Source: DALYLB01 sp964468345 (lineage in GTDB: Bacteria > Acidobacteriota > Blastocatellia > RBC074). Taken from it: DNA of 64,000 bases. The notes under the pieces are model-generated. The model had not been told where the DNA came from and did not search any database. It saw only the letters and a program-made list of their open reading frames with translations. The DNA lies in NCBI GenBank assembly GCA_964468345.1, contig CAYXVZ010000008.1, positions 77,734 through 141,733 on the forward strand. The letters are read 5' to 3'. Each line of letters starts with the position of its first letter. The first letter of the stretch is position 1. Below are positions 17,878-30,896 of the stretch, piece after piece. The translations under genes and the position numbers were made by a program.

Positions 17878-18398
17878 TGAAACTTCTATCGATTCTCATT
17901 TCGATTTTAATCGGCGGAATGATGATGCAGGCCCCCGCACAGCAGGAAGTTCCGCCGATCCGAAATTTCCTGAAGGTCAATCAGGACTTTTGCACAGGCG
18001 GCCAGCCGCGCCCCGAGCATCTCGAAAAGCTCAAAGCGGACGGCATCAAGGCCGTCATTAACCTCCGCCCGCCCACCGAACATCGCTCCGCCGAAGAAGA
18101 GGAGAATGTAAAAAAACTGGGATTGCGCTATATCAACATTCCAGTGGTCTACACCGCTCCGAAGGACGAAGACGCCGATGCCTTTCTAAAAGCCACGGAT
18201 GACAAGGAAAACCGGCCCGCGTTCATTCACTGCGCGGCGGCGATTCGCGTCGGCGCCTTTTGGATGATCCGCCGCGTTCTTCGCGATGGAATGACAATCG
18301 AGGCCGCCCAGGAAGAAGCCGCCAAGGTCGGCCTCGTGAATGCGCCGCACCTGGTCGAGTTTGCGAAAAACTATATTGAAAAGAACAAAAAGAAATAG
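17877..18398 (+). CDS. Secreted protein-tyrosine-phosphatase-like protein (DUF442-type)
   Basis: 173 residues with an N-terminal signal peptide (about residues 1-22, ending APAQQ). The body matches the dual-specificity-phosphatase-like DUF442 family: FLKVNQDFCTGGQPRPEHLE, AVINLRPPTEH, and the P-loop-like IHCAAAIRVGAFWMIRRV. The P-loop is the short CX4R form (Cys-AAAI-Arg) common in this subfamily rather than the classical CX5R. ATG at 17877 overlaps the upstream TGA; a GTG at 17874 is also in frame. Probably periplasmic; substrate unknown. Confidence 0.75.
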   Translation: MKLLSILISILIGGMMMQAPAQQEVPPIRNFLKVNQDFCTGGQPRPEHLEKLKADGIKAVINLRPPTEHRSAEEEENVKKLGLRYINIPVVYTAPKDEDADAFLKATDDKENRPAFIHCAAAIRVGAFWMIRRVLRDGMTIEAAQEEAAKVGLVNAPHLVEFAKNYIEKNKKK

Positions 18399-18402
18399 AT
18401 AT

Positions 18403-18441
18403 GACCTATAGGCCCCATAAGTCTTATGGGGCCTATAGGTC
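18403..18441. terminator. 39-nt palindrome, likely terminator
   Basis: Two exact 19-base arms (18403-18421 and 18423-18441) around a single central T, five bases after the stop codon of the phosphatase-like gene. It has the same architecture (central AAG-T-CTT) as the palindrome at 46667-46703. Confidence 0.75.
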
Positions 18442-18594
18442 CCAATAAAAACCTTCAAAATTCTTTGCCGCCTCGCTCCCCTGGAGACTTTGACAAGCTC
18501 GCACGGCTACTTTATAGTGCGCGTTCGTTTTTCAACACCCACTACAACTTGTGGTATCTCGCTAAAATCCCCGAAGACAGGCGAAGTGCATTAA

Positions 18595-21500
18595 ATGCTC
18601 AAGATTGAGAAACTTAATCTGCAAGGCTTTAAGTCTTTCTGTGATCCGACTGAGGTCGTTTTTGACCAGAACGGCATTACAGCGGTGGTTGGTCCGAACG
18701 GCTGCGGCAAGTCGAATGTCGCGGACGCCATCAACTGGGTCATCGGCCAGCAAAGCGCCAAAGCGCTGCGCGGCGGCAAGATGGAAGACGTCATCTTTCA
18801 GGGCAGCCGCAACCGGCAACCCGCGGGCATGGCCGAAGTCATGCTCACGATGGTCGTCACCGAAACCTTTGAAATTCGAAATCAGGCGCAGCCCGAAGCC
18901 GAGGCACTGAAACAGGCGGAAGAATCCCTCAATCAGGCCGCCGCGGCCGTGGATGCCGTCTCGGAAGCCATGGCGCCCGAAGAACCTGCCGAGCCCGCCG
19001 CCGAGCCGGCGCCCGAAGGCGCGGAAGGATCCGCCGAAGCGGCCCCGGCAGAGGCCGCCGCCGTCGATGAGTCGAAGGGGCTGAAAAAACAGCGGCAATT
19101 CAAGAAAATGCCGACCAACATCCTGCCGAACGTATTTCACGAAGGCGAGCGCATCACGGTCGGCCGCAGGCTTTTCCGGACGGGAGAAAGCGAATACGAA
19201 CTGAACGGCAGGCACTGCCGCTTGCGCGATGTGCAGGAGCTTTTCGCGGGCACCGGCCTCGGCGCGGCTCACTACGCCATCATCGAACAGGGACGTATCG
19301 GTCAGGTGCTCTCCGCCAAACCGCTCGATCGCCGGTCCTTGATTGAAGAAGCCGCCGGCATCTCCAAGTTTAAAATGCGGCAGCATACGGCGGAGCTAAA
19401 GCTGGAGGCCTCGAAGACCAATCTTTCCCGCATCACCGATATCATTGCCGAAATCGAGCGCCAGCAGAACAGCTTGAAACGGCAAGCGCAAAAAGCGCGC
19501 CGGTACAAAAAACTCCGGCAGGAAACGCGCGACCTTATGCGTGCGGTCTACGTCGTAGACTTTCGCACCTCCAGCCGCACCCTGACATCGGTGGACGCGC
19601 AGCTCGAAGAAATCATCGAGCGCGAATCACGACTGAGCGCCACCGTCAGCGCCAACGAAATTCAACAGGTCGAAGTCGTGCAGCGGGCCCGCCTTGCCGA
19701 GGAAGCCCTGAATATCGTCCGGCAGGAAGTCGCCACCGTAGAGCTCGAAACCCAGCGAGCCCGGCAGCAGCAGACTTATCTCACGGAACAACTGCAATCA
19801 CTCGGAAATCGTTCCCAGCAGTTTGCGCGCGATCAGGCCACGATTGCCGAACGAAACCAGGTGATCACACAGGAAACGGCGCGGCTTCGCGAAGAACTGC
19901 AACGCATCGAATCCGAAATCAATACCGACAATAAATCCCTGACGGAAGAGGAAGACAGCCATCGCGAGCAGATGCGCCGCGATGCCGATGCCGAGCGCTC
20001 TCTCGAAGAAGCGCGGCGCCATGTCGTCGAATGCTCGACGACGCTCGAGCGATGGCGGCAGCTGGAACGCCAGTTCACTGATTCCGTCGATCGAGCCGTC
20101 ACACGGCTCACCGGCCTCGCCAACGAGCGGGAACGCGCACAGGCACAGGCACAAGGCGCGCAGGATCAATTTGCCCGCCTGAATGAAGACCTGGAAGCGA
20201 CTTCTTTGCGGCAGCAACAGGCCGCCGCCCGAATTGCGGAAACGGTTGAATCCCTTCAGCAGGCGCGCCAGGTTCGCGAGACGTTGCAAACCCGCCTCGC
20301 CGCCCTGCATCGCGAATTGACCGCCAGCGAACAGCGCGCGAAATCGCTGAGCGAGATTGACGAGCGCCGCACCAACTTCTCTGAAGCCGTTCAAGCCCTG
20401 ATGAAGCACGCCGCCAATGGCGGCAATGGCTTTCACACCATGGGCACGCTCGCTGATTTCGTGCAGGTGATCCCCGAGCATGAATCCATGATCGAAATCG
20501 CTCTTCGAGACGAACTGCAGTACGTTGTCGTTCCCACACTCGAAGACGCTCTCAAAGCTATCGACTTTCTCAAAGCCGAAGGCGCCGGCCGCGCCACCTT
20601 CCTCGTCGTTCCTCCGGCTGCCCCGGATGGTTCGAATGGTCATCACCCGGAACGTTATCAGACGCTGAATAACATCCTCGGATTGCAGCCTGAATTTGCC
20701 TGGGCGTTTTCTCTGGCGCTTCCGAATCTGGCGCAGGCAAGCGTGGTGGAAGATGCTTCGCAGGCGATGTCGATGCACATCAATGGCAATGGGAGCGGGC
20801 CGCATATTTCATTGACGAAAACCGGGGAACGGATTATCGCGGGGCGCTTGTTGACCGGCGGGAGCCCTTCTGAGCGCGGAATCGGCGTTCTGGCTCTGAA
20901 GCGCGAGATCAGCGAACTGGCCGGTAAAATCGACGCATTGATGTCTGAGGTGAACAATGTCGATGCAGAATTGAGCGAATCAAAGGCTCGCATCGCACGG
21001 CTTGAAGAAGAGCGGAATCAACTCGACGGCGAACTGCGCCAGTACGAAAAACAACTGGCGGTCGGGCGCGAGCAATTGCAGCAATGCAAGCGTGAGTTGG
21101 AGCGAACCACGACGCACATCCGCGTCGTGGAGCAGGAATCGGAACAGGCCGAAGCGGAGCGGCAGGAATTCGAGTCCAAGCGGCAACACGCCGCGGCACA
21201 GACCCTGGAAGCACAGCAGGAGCGATCCGAGGCGGACGCCGTCGTTGCGGAAGCGACAGCGCGCATCGCCGGGCTTCGAGAGGAATCGGAACGGCGGGCC
21301 CAGGAATTGTCACGTCGGCGCGCCGACTTCGCGGCAAAGACAGAGCGCAGGCGCGGCCTTCAGAATGATATCCGCCGACTGGACAACGAAGCGGGCGATC
21401 TGGAAAACCGCATGACCCGAAATCGTCTGGAATCCTTGGAAGCCGTGGATCAGGCTGAGGCGACTCGGGCAACACTGGCCGACCTCGCAGAGCAGTTGCA

Positions 21501-22590
21501 GCGCCTCGTGGCGGAGCAGCGGCGCCTGGCGTTCGATCTGGAACAACGAACCGCGGCCCTGAACCAGGCTCGCGAAATTGCAGATCGACTCGATCAGGAA
21601 CAACGCACAGCCCGGGAGGCCGCGCTTACTGCGCGCGAAGAACGTGCCCGGCGCGAAATCGAGAAAGCCCGGCTGACAAGCAATCTGGAGCACATCATCA
21701 CCGCCTGCCATACCGAACTCGGTGAAAACATCGCAGAGGTCTGCGAAAAACTCGATGCCAGCCGCGAAGCGATCGAGGCGGAACTGGCTGCGCGCGAAGG
21801 CTCCCCTGCCCCCGTCATCGCCCCCATCGAAAATCTCGATGCGGAAAGCGGCGATGAAGAGAGCGACGAAATCCTCGACGATGCAGGCGGCGGCGAAATT
21901 TCCTTCTGGCATGTGCCTGAAGATTTCGATCTGGAATCCGCCAAGCTCCGCCTGGAATCCCTGCGAGGAAAAATCGACGCCATCGGCCCGGTCAACATGA
22001 TGGCGCTCGAAGAACTCACAGAGGTCGAAGAACGCTTCCTCTTCCTGACCACGCAGAAAGCCGATATCGAGCGGGCCATCGTGGACACGCAGGCCGCAAT
22101 CGCCGAAATCAAGCGCCGCTCGCGGGAGCGTTTCGTAGACGCCTTCCACGCCATCAACGAGAACTTCAAAGTGATGTTCCAGGAGCTTTTCGGCGGCGGC
22201 CAGGGCGAAATGCGGCTTATCGACGAAACCGATGTCCTCGAAAGCGGCATTGAAATCATCGCGCAACCGCCCGGAAAGCGACTGCAAAATGTCCTGCTGC
22301 TCTCGGGCGGCGAAAAAGCCATGTCCGCCATGGCCCTGGTCCTCGCGATATTCAAGTATCGCCCGAGCCCCTTCTGCCTGCTCGACGAAGTCGACGCCCC
22401 GCTCGACGAAGTCAACATCGGCCGCTTCGCGGATAAAGTGGTCGAAATGAGCGCCGGCACCCAGTTTATGATCATCACTCACAGCAAACGGACCATGGAA
22501 GCCGCAACCACCATGTACGGCGTGACCATGGAAGATCCCGGCGTATCTAAACTGATCTCCGTGAAACTGGCGGGATCCACCACCAATTGA
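18595..22590 (+). CDS. smc: Chromosome segregation protein SMC with head insertion
   Basis: SMC ATPase, 1331 residues; typical bacterial SMC is about 1180-1190. Order: N-terminal head with Walker A GPNGCGKSN (about 33-41), first coiled coil, hinge (about 612-750, GTLADFVQVIPEHESM), second coiled coil, C-terminal head with the signature LLLSGGEKAMSAMAL (about 1234) and Walker B CLLDEVDAPLDE (about 1261). Two insertions explain the size: an Ala/Glu/Pro-rich low-complexity stretch at about residues 95-165 within the N-terminal head, and an acidic stretch (ESGDEESDEILDDAGGG) before the last coiled segment. It acts on DNA in chromosome organisation with ScpA/ScpB, which are not in this window. The Shine-Dalgarno site is weak. 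Confidence 0.95.
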   Translation: MLKIEKLNLQGFKSFCDPTEVVFDQNGITAVVGPNGCGKSNVADAINWVIGQQSAKALRGGKMEDVIFQGSRNRQPAGMAEVMLTMVVTETFEIRNQAQPEAEALKQAEESLNQAAAAVDAVSEAMAPEEPAEPAAEPAPEGAEGSAEAAPAEAAAVDESKGLKKQRQFKKMPTNILPNVFHEGERITVGRRLFRTGESEYELNGRHCRLRDVQELFAGTGLGAAHYAIIEQGRIGQVLSAKPLDRRSLIEEAAGISKFKMRQHTAELKLEASKTNLSRITDIIAEIERQQNSLKRQAQKARRYKKLRQETRDLMRAVYVVDFRTSSRTLTSVDAQLEEIIERESRLSATVSANEIQQVEVVQRARLAEEALNIVRQEVATVELETQRARQQQTYLTEQLQSLGNRSQQFARDQATIAERNQVITQETARLREELQRIESEINTDNKSLTEEEDSHREQMRRDADAERSLEEARRHVVECSTTLERWRQLERQFTDSVDRAVTRLTGLANERERAQAQAQGAQDQFARLNEDLEATSLRQQQAAARIAETVESLQQARQVRETLQTRLAALHRELTASEQRAKSLSEIDERRTNFSEAVQALMKHAANGGNGFHTMGTLADFVQVIPEHESMIEIALRDELQYVVVPTLEDALKAIDFLKAEGAGRATFLVVPPAAPDGSNGHHPERYQTLNNILGLQPEFAWAFSLALPNLAQASVVEDASQAMSMHINGNGSGPHISLTKTGERIIAGRLLTGGSPSERGIGVLALKREISELAGKIDALMSEVNNVDAELSESKARIARLEEERNQLDGELRQYEKQLAVGREQLQQCKRELERTTTHIRVVEQESEQAEAERQEFESKRQHAAAQTLEAQQERSEADAVVAEATARIAGLREESERRAQELSRRRADFAAKTERRRGLQNDIRRLDNEAGDLENRMTRNRLESLEAVDQAEATRATLADLAEQLQRLVAEQRRLAFDLEQRTAALNQAREIADRLDQEQRTAREAALTAREERARREIEKARLTSNLEHIITACHTELGENIAEVCEKLDASREAIEAELAAREGSPAPVIAPIENLDAESGDEESDEILDDAGGGEISFWHVPEDFDLESAKLRLESLRGKIDAIGPVNMMALEELTEVEERFLFLTTQKADIERAIVDTQAAIAEIKRRSRERFVDAFHAINENFKVMFQELFGGGQGEMRLIDETDVLESGIEIIAQPPGKRLQNVLLLSGGEKAMSAMALVLAIFKYRPSPFCLLDEVDAPLDEVNIGRFADKVVEMSAGTQFMIITHSKRTMEAATTMYGVTMEDPGVSKLISVKLAGSTTN

Positions 22591-22726
22591 TTCGGTCGGA
22601 CTGGTTGGGCTTCTACCACTCAATCAGTCTCTTCTCTTTTTACCCTCTTAACAGCCCACTTCGTTATCAGACGCACGCTTAAATGCATTTTTTAGAAAAG
22701 GCTGTTACTGATGAGGAATCAACGTC

Positions 22727-22755
22727 TTGACAGAATGCGGATGGGTCAATATAGT
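22727..22755 (+). promoter_or_regulatory. tRNA-Gln promoter
   Basis: TTGACA (22727-22732), 17-bp spacer, TATAGT (22750-22755): near-consensus housekeeping promoter ending 16 bp before the tRNA. Confidence 0.85.
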
Positions 22756-22771
22756 GACTGAGGTTATCCGT

Positions 22772-22842
22772 TGGGAGGTCGTCTAATGGTAAGACTGCGG
22801 ACTCTGGATCCGCCTATCGGGGTTCGACTCCCTGCCTCCCAG
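22772..22842 (+). tRNA. tRNA-Gln (anticodon CUG)
   Basis: 71-nt cloverleaf. Acceptor TGGGAGG pairs with CCTCCCA; anticodon stem GCGGA/TCCGC encloses loop CTCTGGA with anticodon CTG; T-arm contains GGTTCGACT. Discriminator base is G. The 3' CCA is not encoded. A strong promoter lies upstream and a 23-bp perfect hairpin with a T run downstream. Confidence 0.95.
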
Positions 22843-22877
22843 TTGATTGAAGTAGCGCAGTAAAAAGTTTCAGATCG

Positions 22878-22926
22878 AAAAACGAATGGCCGCCATTTTC
22901 CACGAAAATGGCGGCCATTCGTTTTT
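22878..22926. terminator. Bidirectional terminator between tRNA-Gln and DUF1552 gene
   Basis: Perfect 23-base inverted repeat with a 3-base loop (arms 22878-22900 and 22904-22926), A-tract on the left and T-tract on the right, so it can end transcription from both sides. The rightward tRNA ends 35 bp before it and the leftward gene ends at 22940. Confidence 0.9.
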
Positions 22927-22939
22927 GCAGATAAATTCT

Positions 22940-24280
<1,341 letters not shown>

Positions 24281-24307
24281 AGCTCCTCCAAAAGTTGCAT
24301 CGTTTAA

Positions 24308-27943
<3,636 letters not shown>

Positions 27944-28184
27944 ACCAAGTTGGTCACACTAAGTCGATCGTCGTTTGGGTGAAGCTACAGAATTTTTCGA
28001 TTGTGCAAGATACCGGTAACTATATTAAAGGAGTGGCAATTGTTTGTGAAGTCGGACGCCGCCTGCATTGATCTCTATTTATGTATGCTCGATTTTGGTT
28101 TATAAATCGCAACAATTCCCAGAATCGGAACGTATCCGATCGTGAATTTATCTGCTCAATCAAAATCATTATCGAGGTGGAGTC

Positions 28185-28751
28185 ATGTTTTGTCCGGGAT
28201 GCGCCACGCCAGTAACTGAGGATATGAAGTTTTGCAAAGCCTGCGGCGCGCATCTGCGCGGCATTCGCGAAGCCATGACCGGCCGCGGAGCCCAGTTCGA
28301 TTGGTCCAAAACGTGGGTGGCCGAAGTCCTGATGAGCGAGGAAGAGCGCGAGCGCCGCAAGGGCATCACGCCCGAACACAAACGAATCAATGAAATCAAG
28401 GCCGGCGTGATCACCACGCTGGCCGGTTTGGGTTCGATGATCTTTTTATATTTCCTGCTCGGAGCGGTCGCCGCCAATGAACCCAGGGATGCAGAAATCA
28501 TCCGCCGTGTGTGGATCGCCGGTCTGGTCCCGTTCCTGGTCGGCCTCGGATTGATCTTTAACGGCGTTTTCCTGAGCAAGCGCCTCATCAATTTGCAACA
28601 GCCGCCGATGCCGCCCCAGATTCCCGGCGTTCCCACCAACCAATTGCCGGAAGCTTCGCGAGCGGATTTCAGCGTTATCGAAAACACCACGGCTCACCTG
28701 CCGGAAAAACCCGCGGCCATTTATGTCCATTCGGAAGAAAAGAAATCCTGA
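28185..28751 (+). CDS. Zinc-ribbon membrane protein
   Basis: 188 residues. An N-terminal zinc ribbon (CPGCATPV and CKACGAHL: two CxxC pairs) is followed by a charged linker and two membrane segments (about residues 78-98 and 111-131, VITTLAGLGSMIFLYFLLGA and IAGLVPFLVGLGLIFNGVFL). The proline-rich C-terminal tail is probably cytoplasmic. A GAGGTGG Shine-Dalgarno lies upstream. No specific function recognised. Confidence 0.75.
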   Translation: MFCPGCATPVTEDMKFCKACGAHLRGIREAMTGRGAQFDWSKTWVAEVLMSEEERERRKGITPEHKRINEIKAGVITTLAGLGSMIFLYFLLGAVAANEPRDAEIIRRVWIAGLVPFLVGLGLIFNGVFLSKRLINLQQPPMPPQIPGVPTNQLPEASRADFSVIENTTAHLPEKPAAIYVHSEEKKS

Positions 28752-29064
28752 ATCGGGCCGAATGACTTTGGGACAAGGCATTTACCACGAAGAAACGAAG
28801 AGCACGAAGAAAAGAGAGAAGTTCTCTCTTTTCTTCGTGCTCTTCGTTTCCTCGTGGTAAAAACCGTTGTTGCGTGCGTGCATTGGTGGCAAACAATAGT
28901 TGAAGGATCAACCACTGATTTTATAGAATGAAAACTCATTGATTGGCTGTACCATTACCCCCTGATCATTAGCATCATTTTTGCCTGCCCTGACCGGCTT
29001 CCCGCGCCGAAGCCTGCCCCGCGACTTGCGCCAGAATGCTCATGTGCCCCCTGAAAGGATTCTT
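28752..29064. other. Intergenic region with 39-bp inverted repeat
   Basis: 313-bp gap. The first part carries the large hairpin 28782-28860; the rest (28861-29064) contains the upstream region of the caspase gene, with no clear consensus promoter. The caspase frame stays open to 28981, but no start there is supported. Confidence 0.55.
28782..28860. repeat. 39-bp inverted repeat (ACGAAGAGCACGAAG family)
   Basis: Arms 28782-28820 and 28822-28860 pair with one mismatch in 39 around a single base. Words ACCACGAAG, AAACGAAGAGCACGAAG. The same words recur at 54000-54025 and, degraded, at 50371-50440. Probably a mobile-origin or transcript-end hairpin. Confidence 0.85.
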
Positions 29065-30756
29065 ATGAAACGACGATGGGTCATCTTCCTCTGTGTGGCC
29101 GGGTGCCTGCTTCTTCCGCTGTCTGGTTCCGCGCAAAAACAACGCAATCAGGTCGTCACGCCGAAAGCCGGTCAGCGAACGGCGCTGGTCATCGGCAATG
29201 GAAATTATGCCGTGGGGCCGCTATCCAATCCCGCGAATGATGCAAAGGCAATCAGTCAAACGCTGGAATCCCTGGGATTCCAGGTGACGCTGTTGCTCGA
29301 TCAGAATCTTCGACAGATGGAAGAATCGGTGCGGGATTTCGGCCGCAGGATCAAAGGGGGCGGGATCGGCGTGTTCTATTTCGCGGGCCACGGCGTGCAG
29401 GTCGACGGCGTGAATTATCTGGCGCCGGTCAGCGCGAAGGTCGAAAAGGAACAGGACGTCAAATTCGAAGCGATGGAGATCGGCAAGGTCACCGCGGAAA
29501 TGGAAGCCGCCGGCAACGGTCTGAACATCATCATTCTCGATGCCTGCCGCAATAATCCCTTTGCGCGATCTTTCCGCTCCGCCGCATCCGGACTCGCTCC
29601 GATCAACGCGCCGAGCGGAACCTATATCGCGTTTGCCACCGCGCCGGGAACGACCGCCAGTGACGGAGACGGCGCGAACGGCCTGTACACACAGGAATTG
29701 TTGCGGAATCTGACGCAGCCGGGACTTCGCCTGGAAGACATTTTCATTCGCACCCGCGTCGCCGTGAAGCAGAAGAGCAACGACAAGCAGATTCCATGGG
29801 AAAACGGCGCGCTCGAAGGCATCGTCGTACTGAACGACAAGGGCGCGGCGAATGCGCCGATCGCGAATGGCCCGTCTTCATTGACGCCCGCGCTGCAGTT
29901 TTCCGGCATTCCGCTCTCGGCGCTGCGATCTTCTAAATTCATGACCGCGATCGTCGACGCGAACGGCCTCGTCACCAAACGGGAAACCGGCCCGCGCCAG
30001 TACTATGTCGAAGACCTCGGCAAGGGCGTCAAAATCGAAATGGTTTCGATCCCCGGCGGCCGCTTTCTGATGGGCTCGCCGGATAATGAGCCCGAGCGGG
30101 ATGAAGACGAAATTCAGCATCCGGTCCAGGTGCGAAGTTTCTGGATGTCCCGCACGGAAGTCACTCAGGCGCAATGGCGCTCGGTGATGGGCCGCCTGCC
30201 GCGTTGCATTGCGGTCAGCGACGACAAACTCAAAGGCGACGACCTGCCCGTCACCTGCGTCAGCTGGATCGAGGTCAAGGAATTCATTTCGGAATTGAAC
30301 CAGATTCTGAAACTGGAAAACGCTCGCGGTTACAGCCTGCCTCGCGAAGCCGAATGGGAATATGCCGCGCGGGGCGGCACCACGACGGCTTTTCCATTTG
30401 GGCCGAAACTTGCGCCGGAACTTGAAAACGTGAACTGGGGCAGCGCGGACGGCGATCCGAAGAAAAAAGATCCGCCCGATTATCTGGTCAAAGTGGGCAG
30501 CTTTGTCGCCAATCCCTATGGCCTGTACGACATGCTCGGCAACGCGACCGAATGGTGCGAAGACTGGCTCGGTCCCTATCCCACGCCGCGCAAACCGGAA
30601 CAGACCGATCCGATCGGGCCGCCCTCCGGCGAACGGCGCGTTGTTCGCGGCGGCAGTTATGGCAGCTCCACTGCGCGCACCCGCGTCGCTTCGCGGGCAG
30701 GCATTATTCCGAATGTGGAATCCCTCTCCGTGGGATTCCGCCTCGTAATGAGATAA
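29065..30756 (+). CDS. Caspase-fold protein fused to an FGE/SUMF1-like domain
   Basis: 563 residues with a signal peptide (MKRRWVIFLCVAGCLLLPLS, cleaved near SGSAQ). Caspase (peptidase C14) domain at about residues 35-260: TALVIGNGNYA, catalytic His109 in YFAGHGVQ, catalytic Cys161 in ILDACRNNPF. A formylglycine-generating-enzyme-like (SUMF1) domain spans about residues 322-563: MVSIPGGRFLMGSPDNEPER, LPREAEWEYAARGG, GLYDMLGNATEWCEDW, RVVRGGSYGSS. The two active-site cysteines of true FGE after GGS are absent (GGSYGSSTARTR), so this domain is probably a ligand-binding, C-type-lectin-like module. The ATG follows GAAAGGA. It precedes a second caspase gene. Confidence 0.9.
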   Translation: MKRRWVIFLCVAGCLLLPLSGSAQKQRNQVVTPKAGQRTALVIGNGNYAVGPLSNPANDAKAISQTLESLGFQVTLLLDQNLRQMEESVRDFGRRIKGGGIGVFYFAGHGVQVDGVNYLAPVSAKVEKEQDVKFEAMEIGKVTAEMEAAGNGLNIIILDACRNNPFARSFRSAASGLAPINAPSGTYIAFATAPGTTASDGDGANGLYTQELLRNLTQPGLRLEDIFIRTRVAVKQKSNDKQIPWENGALEGIVVLNDKGAANAPIANGPSSLTPALQFSGIPLSALRSSKFMTAIVDANGLVTKRETGPRQYYVEDLGKGVKIEMVSIPGGRFLMGSPDNEPERDEDEIQHPVQVRSFWMSRTEVTQAQWRSVMGRLPRCIAVSDDKLKGDDLPVTCVSWIEVKEFISELNQILKLENARGYSLPREAEWEYAARGGTTTAFPFGPKLAPELENVNWGSADGDPKKKDPPDYLVKVGSFVANPYGLYDMLGNATEWCEDWLGPYPTPRKPEQTDPIGPPSGERRVVRGGSYGSSTARTRVASRAGIIPNVESLSVGFRLVMR

Positions 30757-30759
30757 CTC

Positions 30760-30888
30760 CCCTGGGTACGCGCGCGTCCCCGCGTGCTATGCGAAAGAAG
30801 CGGCGAAGCCTTCCTTATTCTTCATTGAAAAAGGAGCGCTTCGCGGATTTTCATCAGACAGCACGCGGGGACGCGCGCGTACCCAGGG
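30760..30888. repeat. 29-bp perfect inverted repeat overlapping the second caspase gene's ribosome-binding site
   Basis: Left arm 30760-30788 begins three bases after the first caspase gene's stop; right arm 30860-30888 is its exact reverse complement (word GGTACGCGCGCGTCC). The right arm ends in CCCAGGG, whose AGGG(A) at 30885-30889 is the best Shine-Dalgarno for the ATG at 30897. The spacer has a shorter secondary pairing (AAGCGGCGAAGC/GCTTCGC). Confidence 0.85.
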
Positions 30889-30896
30889 ATTCTTCT

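Noticed and set aside
29065..30756. Sulfatase-modifying (formylglycine-generating) enzyme activity for the caspase fusion
   Set aside because: The two cysteines that follow the GGS motif in active FGE are replaced (GGSYGSSTARTR), and no sulfatase gene is nearby.
30552..30896. N-terminal extension of the second caspase gene overlapping the first
   Set aside because: It overlaps the end of the first caspase gene and crosses the inverted repeat; the ATG at 30897 gives a proper signal peptide.
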